In this document: positions 24,457 through 35,600 of the stretch, piece by piece
Position numbering within the stretch: position 1 is the first letter of the stretch
Layout of the letters: every line of letters begins with the position of its first letter
The notes under the pieces: model-generated
Database searches by the model: none
What the model was told of the DNA's origin: nothing
Seen by the model: only the letters and a program-made list of their open reading frames with translations
Position numbers and translations under genes: made by a program
DNA from: Struthidea cinerea
Lineage: Eukaryota; Chordata; Aves; Passeriformes; Corcoracidae
NCBI GenBank assembly: GCA_013397865.1
Contig: VZTI01003800.1
Span: 1,004,058 to 1,068,057, forward strand
Length of the DNA: 64,000 nucleotides
Direction: 5' to 3'

Positions 24457-25830
24457 GAACTTTTTAATACACCATAGTTTATTTTCTTTTATTTATGTAT
24501 TTTAACTGTCTGTCTTAAGGAGAAAATTCCCATAAAGTGAGAGTATTTGCACTGTAGAATAAATAGCCTCTCTAACTTGGCTAGTTTCAGACTTGTTTTC
24601 AGTTTAAAGGGGGAGGTTTGAATTTAAAGTACATGATTTAAAGATTTTTTATTAGATCTTAACAAATGACATCTCTTATTTACACACAAGAGACTGACTA
24701 CCTAAAAATCTGCCTGGATATGTAAATCTCCCAGCCAGATATACACATAAAATAGATTTTTTGGACTGAAAACCCAAGTAAATGTACCTATTACAACAGA
24801 AAGACCCCTCTGAATCTTCTAAAAGCTTTTTTGGTGTATGGCTTCAGTGTATGTTTATGGGCTTTTTTTTAAACAAATAGAGCCAAATCCAGGTTTAGTA
24901 TAATTCTTTAAATGTATATATACAAATTTGTAACCCTAGCTTTCACCTAAAATTAGGGGTTGATCCACTTCCCTTGTGCTAATGGGAGTTGTATTGAAAC
25001 AGGTTGCTGTTGCTTTCCCAAAGCTGCTATTTCCATAGCAGGAGCAAAAGTCGTCTTCACTAGAAAGAGGCATCTGAAGATGTCTGTGGTGAAATGAAAC
25101 TTTTCGCATCTTTTGACTCCAGGCTCCAGCTCATGAGGGACTGAGACTTGGTGCAGAACTGGGTCTCTGGGAGAATCTCACCTTCCAGTAGCCTTTCCAG
25201 GAAGGGCCCCCAGCATTAAAGTAGTGAGGATTTACAGGAAGCCAGGCTCTTCCTTCAGTGCCTTCCTTCCCCAAGTCTCATGGGTGCAGCCAATCCAGGC
25301 AAGGGGTTCAAGGAAAACCCTTCTAAAGTTGCATGAGAGCAACTTTGAACCCAGTGTGTTTCTTATGTTGGGACAAGCCTGTAATCATTTGAAAGTGGCC
25401 AAATGTATTTTTATCAAGGTTTGTTTTTAATAAAGTTATTTCCTTGCTGACAGACAGGTTTTAACCTTCTGGAAAGAGGGGTTTGTAATAGAAATGTTGA
25501 CACAACCTCCCTCTAGGGGTGCGGCTGCACTGCTGCAGTGATGGTATGCGGACAATACAGTAATAGGGCACTGACCCATAACTGACAAGAAGCAAGGCTC
25601 CAACTGCATTATAAAGGTCATTCTCTTATTTGTGAAAATGAAGTGTATTTTTTTGTTCTACTCCCTGAGTTTTCTGATCTCTCTTCTCTCTCCCACATTC
25701 ACCCCAAATCCAAACACTTTATATTTTTAGTTCACTGGTGTGTTGAAATTTTTAGTGTTATTTTTAAAAAACTTAACTACAGGAACTAAACCTGGCCCTT
25801 ATAATTACCTAATTTGTGTTCAGCACAATA

Positions 25831-25885
25831 CACCCAAAAAACCCCCAAACAAACAAATCACCCCAAACAAACAAGAAAGAAACCC
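25831..25885 (+). repeat. C/A-rich simple repeat
   Basis: Alternating A and C runs with embedded CAAACAAACAAA units. Low-complexity sequence similar in composition to the tract at 13757-13826. Confidence 0.75.
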
Positions 25886-27179
25886 ATTTTTGCAGTTTCT
25901 ATAGGGCCACCAAAATTAGCTAGAGTAGTCTCAATGTTGCTCTAAACTACACCAGTCTGCAGTGGTGCCGATGGAGCATGCTGCAAGCCAGATGCAAAGA
26001 GAATATGGCTCTGAATTTCCTTTGTGTCCACCTGATCTCTGTTATCTTCCATAGCATGGCTTAGGCCTGAAGCTATGAAAGCTGAGTATGGGAACTTAAA
26101 ACCATTTGAACTCTGTGTGCACAGCCTCTCCCAAGAAAAATGAGCTTTAGTGATTCCCTCACCTTATAACCTTTTTCTTTCAAATGTTTAGGAAGGAGCA
26201 CCACACACAGCAGAGACCAAATGAAGGGGCTGTATGCTGCAGTCTGCCTGCATGGCACCATCAAGGTGCCTTCCAGTATATGAGAACAGTAACCACAATA
26301 GTTGATGTCATGAGACTGATTAAAACTAACTGCCCTGCCTGTGAGGTAGAACATTAATTGAAAATGTGCAATTTGTACAATAGGCAGTAGTTAATTATCT
26401 GCTTCTTTGAACTGCTTGGTGTTTGGGATGGCTCTGCCTGTGGGGACCAGAGGCATGAAACAAAGACACAGGCAGTTTGAATGGGTAGTTGATACCATTT
26501 AAATGAGTAGGAACTGTTTTTAAAAAAAAAGTATGTTCAATTCTTAACATAATTTTAGATCTCATTTATAATAATACAAGTTGAGATGCAACTGCCCTAC
26601 ATAGGGGTTGTTGACACTACGTTACATAACATGGCCACCTTAATTTATGCTAAACATCAGTATTAAAACCTGTTACTTGCTTGGTAAACAAATTCTTATC
26701 AAGTGATCTAAGGAAAAATCATTTTCACTTAGTGGCAGCGTAGGCATTTAGAGTCAAAGATAAGCATTTCTGACTTAACCCAGTAGAGAGCAGTGGTGTG
26801 TATACACGCCTAACACATAATAATAATTTTAACATTTAATACACAGAGCCTTGCTTACATCATTTGGGGCCTTGAGGTATTTTATCCTCCCCTGTTTCAT
26901 TTTGAGTCTAATACATAGTTTGCAGCCACAAACACATACATACCAGTGCATACAAATTTAGTAAAATGCTTTATTTTTTGAAATTTGTAACTCAGTTCTT
27001 CTCTATTTTCTTCTATCAAAAATAACTGTGATTGCTGCTGAGTAAAATGTAAAACATCCAATGAATGTTGTAATCATTAGATTCCAAGGATAAAAGAACA
27101 AGTGTTTGACTTAAACATGTATTTACTTCCTAATTCTATGATGATTTTTAATGTATATCTTTCTAACTGTATCTGCCTA

Positions 27180-27330
27180 CACAATGGGTAAAGTGTTCAT
27201 CCATTGTTATCATTGTTAATATCAGCACACAGTTAATCAATCACAGAAAATTGCTTTATATCGTATGCAAACGATTATTAATGCCTTATTGTGTAAAAGC
27301 TTACCTAAGCTGACATTCTCAAAACTGAAA
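27180..27330. promoter_or_regulatory. Candidate regulatory block with SOX-like cluster
   Basis: Three SOX-type cores lie within 37 bp: ACAATGG at 27181-27187 (reverse of CCATTGT), CATTGTT at 27202-27208 and CATTGTT at 27211-27217. They are followed by AATCAATCA (PBX/HOX-like, 27235-27243), an octamer-like TATGCAAAC near 27264 inside a 5-bp ATCGT/ACGAT dyad, and ATTATTAATG. The clustering suggests a neural or developmental enhancer, by inference only. Confidence 0.3.
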
Positions 27331-29299
27331 CATTTAATCACATTTGTCATATTTTGGGTTTTTTGCTGAATATACAAGACTGTGTAACACTAATTAAAAC
27401 AGTGGGCAACAAGGAACACCCTGGGAATATCCTGATAAAGAAGACAGATGCACAGAGAGAGACTTCAGTAGAAATGATCTAAGTAATTTTTTGGTAAAGG
27501 AAAAAACATCAGTCCAAAGCGGAACCTCTGTATCTAAGGTCCTCAAAGCATCTTCGTAGTTTGAAGTCTGTGTTGGACCCAAAACCTAACAGGAACTACT
27601 AATATACATCCAAAATCTCCTGAGATTTTGGCCTATGGCAACAAGTTTCACATGAAACAGCTGGTCTAAGGTGCTCAAATACCACAGTGATAAGTAATGT
27701 GTTAGCATGTGTCTTATGAAAATTCTATTATGAAGGAAATGTTGAAATGGCAATGTATTAGTGCTGTTAACTCTGCAGCTGGGCTCAACTCCTGCTTCAC
27801 CTTCAAGCACAACCTTACGAGAGGACTGTGCTCTGTCAGTCCTGTTGCTTCAAAGTGCAGTACAGTAGCCACCTCACACAGTCCTCACTGCCTTTGCAGG
27901 TCACACTACTCACTGTCTCTGTTGTGTTCCTCCTTGATGTTCAGTTCCCTGGGCTGGGTGGTGCTCAGTGCAAAGTCAAGCAGTGTTTGTGTTCTTCCTG
28001 TTGGGGAAGGACAATGAGAAAAAAATCCAGAGCTGATTTTTCCAGCTCCATTAGTTGAGTTGCTGCAAAGGTTTGAGGGTTTATTGGATCCTTGGATGTT
28101 TCTATATTTGTTTTAATCTACAGCTGGCTGAATTGGGGAGACTTGGTTGCTGGTCTCTGCTCATTGAGATGCCCATTCTTTTTGGAGGAGTGTCTCTGAA
28201 GTGCCCGTTCATGGAGGAGCAAGAGGCTGGGACTTGGAGGGGAGTGCCCCGCCAGAGGCTGTGCAGCATTGCTGGCTTCATGCAGTGTCAGGCACAAGGT
28301 AACCAGTGGCAAAGCAGCACCAGTGCTGGGCAACAAGGTCCTGCCACTCACCCTGTCCCTAGAGAGCCCTGAAGAGTTGAACTTGCAGCTGGCCCCTGCC
28401 ACACAGGGAGTCGTGGGAGGGAAGTGGGGGAGCAGGTGCTAATGGGGGACAGGGGGATGGAGGGAGGCAGCCATGAAGTAACTCACCAAATCCATCTTCC
28501 TTGCTCAGAAGGCACAGTGGGCCTCAGCCCAGAGCAGACCTCTCCCTCCCAACTGCTGCTAACCAGCAGCTCAGTCACTCAGCCGTTTGTGCAGTCTGGT
28601 TCTCTGTTCAAATACAATGTGCTGTAGGACCTCTGAATGCAGAATTACTTAGGAATGAGTAATGCCTTCTATTTGTATGGAAAGAGGAACTGTGCTCAGG
28701 AAAACACCAAGTCTGGAAAAGTTTAGGCACTTATCCTGACCTCCAGGTGGTTAAAGTAGCTACTGAACTCCTTACTGTATAAGCAGAGTAGCACTGAGCA
28801 ATAAGGGGAAGATTTTACCTTTATGCTCATTATCTTGAGGCTATTCTAGGAATTTGTGTGCACCTTTGGTGTGTTCCTATTGTAATAAGAAGGTTAAGTG
28901 CAAAAATAACACTACAAATTAATTAACAACTGGACAAAATGATTGAGTGGGGCTTCACAAGATCAGTATATCAAAAAGATGATTGAGCTATAACAGGATA
29001 ATGGATGTCCCAGGACAAAAAGCATTTCTATGTATTATGTTGTATAAGCTAGTAGAGAAGGGCATACCAAAGACTGGTGGCTTCTCAGACAAAGCTTAGC
29101 AGACTAATTACAAGAAAGGCCCATATGTCTAATGAAGAAAGTGATTAACCACTGGGAGAGGCTGCACTCTTTTCCAGACAACATCCTGCACCTAGCAAGT
29201 AATACCATTCAAATGCAGTTAGCATTCCTACATGCTCACCTTGATCAGAGGGTCTGGCATCTGCCTGTTTCATTTACCTGTTTAGAATTTCCCAAGCTG

Positions 29300-29430
29300 T
29301 TGATGGAAAGCAGTGTGACACAGTGGAAGAGCACTGAAATGCGTTACTAAAAGTTCTTGTGAGTTTTACTAGTCCTAACTCTGTGCAATTCTGGCAGTTA
29401 ACAGCTTTGAAGGACTTAAAAGCTTGGTTG
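29300..29430 (+). repeat. MIR-like SINE fragment (5' half)
   Basis: A GTGACACAGTGGAAGAGCAC block resembles the tRNA-derived head of MIR ('..ATAGTGGTAAGAGCAC'). It is followed about 50 bp later by AGTCCTAACTCTGTGCAATT, resembling the MIR B-box/core junction 'TCCCAGCTCTGCCACTT'. Order and spacing fit a plus-strand copy. The 3' core is not clearly visible. Confidence 0.45.
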
Positions 29431-30230
29431 CCTGTAAGGTTTCTGGTTAAAGGACCTTTTAATTTCCACAATGACATTTTGTTTCTTTTGTAACTGGCAC
29501 TTGCAATTTTATCTGCTTGACAACAGGAAAATCTTACAGATTATATCGGCGATTGTGGAAACAAAACCTGCTGTGGAGTTGCTACCCTGCAAGATGAAGT
29601 TCCTGTTCTTTCTTTTATCAGTAGTTAATGTGATTATTAAAATGTTACATCAAAATTAGAATAAACATTGCCTGGAAAAAGTCATGTAACTTCAGTGTGA
29701 GCATGGTTTTCTTTCAGGTTTTGTTACAAGCATTTGACTTTGCAAATATTTTCCAATTCTTTTTACCCCTTGGAACTGTCTGTAGGAGGTTTAGTTTGTT
29801 TTTTCTTCCCTGCTCTTCTGTTTCAAGTTGACATTTTTGCAACTCTGCTCTGGTGCGGTATATTATCTCCACTTCTCACTGCTCCAATGTATTTTGCTCG
29901 GGATAGGCATGCATATTTAATAACCAGAAGAAGGATTCTTTCTAGATGCCATAGAATTGGATTATCATCCCATTAGGCATGAGGCCTCATGTAACCAGGG
30001 ACACTTAACTTTTGACCTTTGTGAGAAAGATCATTTAATTTAACTGCTCTTTGTTAGAGCTGAACCAGGTGAATCTGGGAAATTCTCAACTCAGTTTTGT
30101 GCTTGTTTAACAAATCAGGAAGGGCTTTTAGCTGGAACAGCTGTGATTTTCATCTCTTTTGATACTATCCTAATACATTCTCAAATCCCTGCCTAAGATG
30201 TATGTCCCGTATATGGGAAGAATTGCAAGG

Positions 30231-30256
30231 AGATAGACAGATAGATTAGATAGATT
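30231..30256 (+). repeat. Short (GATA)n-like microsatellite
   Basis: AGATAGACAGATAGATTAGA continuing to TAGATTG: about six imperfect GATA/TAGA units. Confidence 0.8.
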
Positions 30257-31833
30257 GCACTCAACTATATGCTATGCCTAGATGTTTATCAAAGCTTTAT
30301 AATGACTGTATAAACCTAGATGATAGCACAGATTTGGCTATGGCTCAATACTTAAATTTAAAATGAAAATGTCATTTGAAATCCAAATGAAAGAACACAT
30401 TTAGCTACACTTGAACAGTACACAGCAGGTTTGGGGCATATGTGGGTGGTATGTGAGAGTTTCAGACCTCTCTGTCTATACAGAAGGTGTACAGTGGGCA
30501 ATCACAGCCAACTAAGCCCATATAGGCCCAGGCAACATGGGTAGGCGCAGACCACTCATCCAGGTGTTGTACTTCCTGAAATGTGTCAGTGATTGTCCAG
30601 TAAAGCCTATAGGTTAGCTGACGAATTGCAAAATTTGTTAACATCAATTACTTAAATTATTTCTTAAAAGCAGCCAAAGACGTGGCTAGGGTCATTTGCA
30701 AGATTTGGATTTCCTTTGGGGATATTGAGAAGAAAGGGAAGAAACAAAGTGACAAGCAAATTTTTTTCTATCATTCTGGTATGTTTATGTTTGTTTGCAG
30801 GTTTGCTGGAAGTGCAAAGGGTTTTCTCAATGTCTTAAACACAAGCTTGTCTTTAGTAAACAAACCATACTGTTGTGGGCAGCAATGTCCAAAATCCCGT
30901 ATATTAATATAAATATCCGTGTAGATCTTTGTGGAAGCAGGTACATTTCTTAGGAGTTTCCTTCAACTGTTTAAAATGCATTAAATGCATCATGTATGCC
31001 CATAGAAAACATCACATCCCTGAATTATTTGCATCTATTTCCTAATGAGGAAATTGGGCTTTCTTTTCTAACTACAGGCAGTAGCTTTCTGGTAGCATGC
31101 TGTTTCATCCAGTAAAGCATCTAGGTGCATTCTGTCTGGGATACTTCATACCTGTACACTGAGTAAATAACAAATTGATATGGCCTGTTGAATTGGTTTT
31201 GCTCTTACAAAATGAGTAGATGACAGATATTTATATCTATGACAGATAATTATTCATCCATTCTGCTTCCATCTTAGAAACATTTAAAAATGTCCTGCAA
31301 GATTTTCCAAGAGAGGCTTCCTTATTCATGGATATGCACTTCTTCAATAATGAACTTCCCTGTGGAGTCCAGATACTTATACTTCAAAGTACTTGATTTC
31401 AAAGCTGGATCAAGCAGCAGAAGACATTTTATAATTGGCTAAAAAAGGAAGTCTGTCCATCTTTTTAAAATGCCTGTAAAAATACTTGTTTACAGTATTT
31501 CAATTTTTCTTGTATGTGAATAATCACAATGTGAATTAATTTATCTCTTTTTCATAGATATTTCACTTTATGGTTACTTCCATTGTTCTCCTTTTTCATT
31601 CTGGCTTTTGAAAACCCAGTAACAAATGGGTAGAGATTTTAGTTTTCATTTAGCCTGTAGCCTCCAGTTCAAGGTATTAGTAAATGTTGTTCAAATGTTT
31701 TCAGGTATGGTGAATTTGACTAAAATTAATCCCTAGAGAATACTTTGTCTAATGGACTAAAAGCTGGTGGCAAAATATTATTTTGTTTCTCTGGTGTGTG
31801 AATTTTGTTTAATTGATTCCTTAAACATTGCAA

Positions 31834-31863
31834 ACTCAAATCCAGAGAACTCAAATCCAGAGA
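31834..31863 (+). repeat. Perfect 15-bp tandem duplication
   Basis: ACTCAAATCCAGAGA occurs twice back to back with no mismatch. Perfect identity suggests a recent slippage or duplication event. Confidence 0.9.
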
Positions 31864-32971
31864 TTTTGGGAATCGTTTGACTTACTTGTAACAAATGAAA
31901 CTGAATTTCAGTCTTCTATAACAGTATCTCTCATAGAGCCACAGGACATACTATCTTAATAGGTAAGACAATAAAAATATAGAGCTTCTAGCTGCTTTAT
32001 TTTCTCTGATTCTAAACACAAACTAAACTTTATGGCCTTGATTCTATATTTGCCTAACTTCCAGCAAACACATGGTTTTGCAGGGTTGTAGTGTGTGTTG
32101 GTAGAGAAATACAAATCTGGCTTGAAGGGGCATGTGGTGGTCTGTGTGTGTACACATCATCCCTCTTCAGTTCTCACCAGGACCACCATGGCCTTAATGG
32201 GAGAGGAGCTACATAGAAATCTGCCCTCTGTGATGGCAAGGATAGAAACAAATGCAAAAATCTGCGTCATTTTAGCAGTAGAAGAGGTATGAAAAAATCT
32301 TAGCTGTGATTGTTTTGTCCAGACTCACACTCTGTACATATGCTTGTATCAGGTTCACGAATTACAAATGCAGCATAAACATGATAAAACAACCATAAGC
32401 TGCTAGGAGCTGCCAGCATCATTTGTTCAGAATTTCTGGCCATCCAGCCTCAGATGACCCAGCATTGTCATATTCTGGAATTAGTAGCATTGGTTTTCTA
32501 ATTTGCCTGTGCTGGATCTGAGTTTTCACATCATGTAATTTGCACAATAATACTACTTATAGATCTTTCATTTTTCTACAGAAATTAATTGCCTCTACCA
32601 CAATGATTTATAGTCAGACTGAACATGATTATTAATTTCTCTGATGACTGTACCAGTGGGTGGCAACAAATCTACTCCTGATAGGACCAGCTTTGAAATG
32701 CTGTGAAAACTAAAATGTCCATAAGGTAATAGCAACTAATTTTTACCTTAATCAACTTACACTTTAAAAGAATTTAATATAGGGCACTTGTGCCTTGTGG
32801 GGAAACTTGTTTGAAACCTACTGTAAGGTGCTGAGTTATTTATGAGAATAATTACACATTTGTTACTTGAGTTTGTACTGGGAAATCAGCCTCTGAAATT
32901 AGACCAAAATACCATTAAAAATGAAGTCAGTGTTGTGTATGTTAGAAACTCCAGGACTGAAGTAAATAGTA

Positions 32972-33043
32972 TTTAACAGAGAAAAGAACAGCAGTTATTA
33001 GGAAATCTTTAACAGAGAAAGAACAGTGGTTATTAGGGAATAT
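32972..33043 (+). repeat. 36-bp tandem duplication
   Basis: Two adjacent units share TTTAACAGAGAAA, GAACAG and TTATTAGG blocks in the same order, with a few substitutions and a one-base indel. The divergence makes it older than the duplication at 31834. Confidence 0.85.
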
Positions 33044-33282
33044 TAAAGCTTGACAAACTCAGTTCATATTTTCGGGCTTGTTTCTGCTTAGATGCCTTTG
33101 AGCTAGAGTAAGATCACTGCAGTGTTTCTCTCAGCTCCGTGATGATGGGGAGAAAGATTATGCACACAGCATTTCCTCTGGACTGGTATCTTTCTGCATG
33201 GCATGGGCTGCCTTCCCTTTCCACAACGGTTCTTAGCTTTGCTGAGCTGTAGCCTTGGACAGAGCTTTAGCCCATCTCCCTG

Positions 33283-33375
33283 ACAGTGATTTGCTGATTT
33301 GCACTCCAACTTTGGCAAAGTCACTTTGTGTTTCTGGGCCTGAGTGTCCTGATCTGGGTAACAGTACTTCTTCCC
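33283..33375 (+). repeat. MIR-like SINE fragment (core)
   Basis: TTGGCAAAGTCACTTTGTGT followed by TTCTGGGCCTGAGTGTCCTG and ATCTGGGTAA lines up in order with the MIR core 'TTGGGCAAGTCACTTAACCT', 'CTCTGGGCCTCAGTTTCCTC', 'ATCTGTAAAA'. This is the clearest of the MIR-like remnants in the window. Confidence 0.65.
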
Positions 33376-33777
33376 CTGGTTCAGCACTTTGATGTAATGA
33401 TGAAAACTGCTGCCTGAGAGACAAGTGGTGACAGGATGGATGACAGAGGTGTGAATTTTGCTTGTAGAAATTCATGCACATTGTGCATATGGGTTATTTT
33501 TCTCTTCCAGTTTTGGACAAGTAATCTGTGCAAAACACCATCCAGCCTGTAGGGGTTTGCAAGGCCTCACAGTTGGAGTACTGTCTACACGACATTTGCA
33601 AAGTGTTTGAAAATTTACCTGTTGTTCCTCTTACGAAATACAGGAGTACAGAGCTTAGTTGAGCTTTGGCTTCAGCTTCTCTCTGGGAAGCTTGAAGAAG
33701 AATCACAGGGCATATATGAAATAGTGTGATCAAATGCCAGAAATATTTTGTTCTTTTTTTCTTCCCGTGATTAGTGG

Positions 33778-33841
33778 CATTATGCAGTTATGCAAATAAT
33801 CTGTTATTTATATCTAGACACATTATGCAGTTATGCAAATA
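33778..33841 (+). promoter_or_regulatory. Duplicated octamer-containing module
   Basis: An identical 21-bp word (33778-33798 and 33821-33841) occurs twice at a 43-bp period. Each copy begins CATTATGCAGTTATGC and contains a consensus octamer ATGCAAAT on the plus strand, the target of POU-domain factors. The 22 bp between copies differs from what follows, so it is a direct repeat rather than a simple tandem array. AT-rich TAATTAAT sequence follows. Binding is inferred from the motif only. Confidence 0.45.
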
Positions 33842-34609
33842 TTCCATAAATAATTAATATTTCCCACAGTTATTTGGGGGGAAATATACCCCCAAAGCAT
33901 GTAACATCAGCTGTTTAATATGCTGTGTGTATAGTACACACTTCTAGTTGTGTCATACCTCAGGTACCCAGTTAGTGAGGTTCCCAAATTCCAGTGCACA
34001 GGCCAGTAGCAGCCTTCAGATTCCAGCAGAGAGCCATGGCTGATCATATAGAGTAGACTGTTGTAATGTACGAGTTTAGCTCCTCGTCTGCCTTCTTTTC
34101 ATTGCTTTGTTTTGATGTAAGCTACATCAGAAGGCACTGCAATCCTGGAAGAACACCAGGTAGGTGGTGAGCTCAAAGAGAATTACTCACACTAACTGCT
34201 TCTAAACATCTTGCTGAGCTGCAATTCAGAGCATAGCACAGGACTCTGAGAGCTAAACTGCCCATGTAGAGGAGAGACCTGCTTTCAGAGCACCTAAGTT
34301 ACAAGCCTGGGTCTTAGAAGGGTGGAAAACATCCAGCATCTTTTTCTTCTGCACTGGGCTTATAGGTATTCCTAGCTGGACTGGGTGACAGGAAGCTACT
34401 GAGTCATCTTTAGTCACATAGTGATACTACGGGAACCTACAGAGAAGGTTTTGAGGCATTTAGTTGACTGTGTTCTGCCTGAGAATCTTCTGGTATGGAT
34501 CATTCAGGTGATCGAGTATTTGCTTGATTTTAACTGAACCAAAATGCTACTGTCAAAGCCCAGAGGAAATCACAGATTAAACTATGAAATGTCTATTTCC
34601 TGCATAAAA

Positions 34610-35130
34610 GAAATATGAGGAAAAGAGAAGAGAAGATAAAGTCCTTACTGATAATTTTGTTTGTTTTTATACTTCTAAAACCATTTTGAAAATGGTTACA
34701 CAATGACAGAAAAGCCCACTATTTCTTTCAAATCCAATTCTTCCCTTTAGAACCTGGAATATATAAGCAAATAAAAGAGAGGAAGTAAGTACAGAAGTAG
34801 GAAAAGTACAAAAAGTGGAAAGGAAGTCATGATAAATAAATAGAACACTACACAAAGGAAAAAAAATGACAGATAGAAAGGAGTCTGTGTGAGAAAGTGA
34901 GGGAAAGAAGAATAAGAGAAGTAGAACAAAATAAAGAGCCCAGAATAAAATATAGGTCATGACAAGTCAAGAAGACTGTAGTAAAGGATGGAAAAAGCAT
35001 GGTCGCAAAATAAATGAGCAAGAACCAATGTTTTGAAACAAGGGAATAATTGTGACTGGAAAACACCTGAAGAATGGAACACAATGCCAAAACAACTGGG
35101 GAGAAAGAAAGTCAACAACAAACAGAGTGG
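34610..35130 (+). repeat. Purine-rich, strand-asymmetric block
   Basis: The plus strand is dominated by A and G over roughly 500 bp, most strongly 34740-35000, with GAAAG, GGAAAG and AGAAG words. The complementary pyrimidine strand has few stop triplets, which explains a stack of overlapping Phe/Leu/Ser-rich minus-strand open frames (34667-35166) that should not be taken as genes. Such tracts can be nucleosome-poor or form triplex DNA. No transposon is recognised. Confidence 0.7.
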
Positions 35131-35469
35131 AAAATGTAATAAAATATGTGTTTTATGATTATGCATTGCATAAGATTGTGTTTAGATTTAGCATGATTTC
35201 AGGTGTTCATGACTGTGCCATTTTTTCATGTAGATTAGTATGGCCCAAAGTCCTGTGTTGTCCATATCCCTCTATGGCTGTATTGCCTTTACAAGCAGAA
35301 CTGATTTCTTGGCTTAGTTAAAGTCAATGAAAGCTTTACCATTTATGGTAAATTTATGCATCTTTCCAGCAGCCCTCTTCCTCTTATTCCTCCTCCTTCA
35401 TACTTGAGTCCTGTAGCAGATGAATAGGCACCATAAGGAGTCAGACTCAGACGACTTTCACATAAAATC

Positions 35470-35600
35470 CAGCTTCCTAGTGTTCACAAAAGGTTATCTA
35501 GTCTGACTCTGCCTATCTCCTGCTATCTAATGCAGAGTGAACACTCTGTTTACATTTCTCATATATTTTCCAATCTGCATAAGTCACAGTACAGATTAAT
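35470..35600 (-). mobile_element. Possible degraded CR1 3' end
   Basis: GTTATCTAGTCTGACTCTGC near 35494 resembles the reverse-complemented CR1 3' UTR motif 'GATCATCTAGTCTGACCTCC' found in old CR1 copies. The sequence beyond loses similarity quickly. It could equally be chance plus base composition. Confidence 0.35.

Larger units (their letters stand above)
23401..27179. other. Non-coding sequence with simple tracts
   Basis: No gene is recognisable. Open frames are below 95 codons. It holds a T16 run at 24441-24456, the 12-bp palindrome TGTATATATACA at 24913-24924 and a C/A-rich tract at 25831-25885. The sequence near 24955-25005 may contain another decayed fragment of the CAATGGGA-type repeat, but I cannot support it. 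Confidence 0.6.
27331..33282. other. Non-coding sequence with scattered small repeats
   Basis: No gene is recognisable. The 27700-28620 stretch is more GC-balanced and has several overlapping open frames of 67-105 codons on both strands, none resembling a known protein. Small duplications at 31834-31863 and 32972-33043, a GATA tract and a MIR fragment are listed separately. Two ATGACAGATA copies lie 19 bp apart at 31220 and 31239. Confidence 0.55.

Noticed and set aside
25500..25535. CTCF-like site (CCCTCTAGGGGTGCGGC)
   Set aside because: Only a partial match to the core consensus; cannot be told from chance without a scoring matrix.
34667..35166. Stack of overlapping Phe/Leu/Ser-rich minus-strand frames
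   Set aside because: Explained by pyrimidine-rich composition with few stop triplets.
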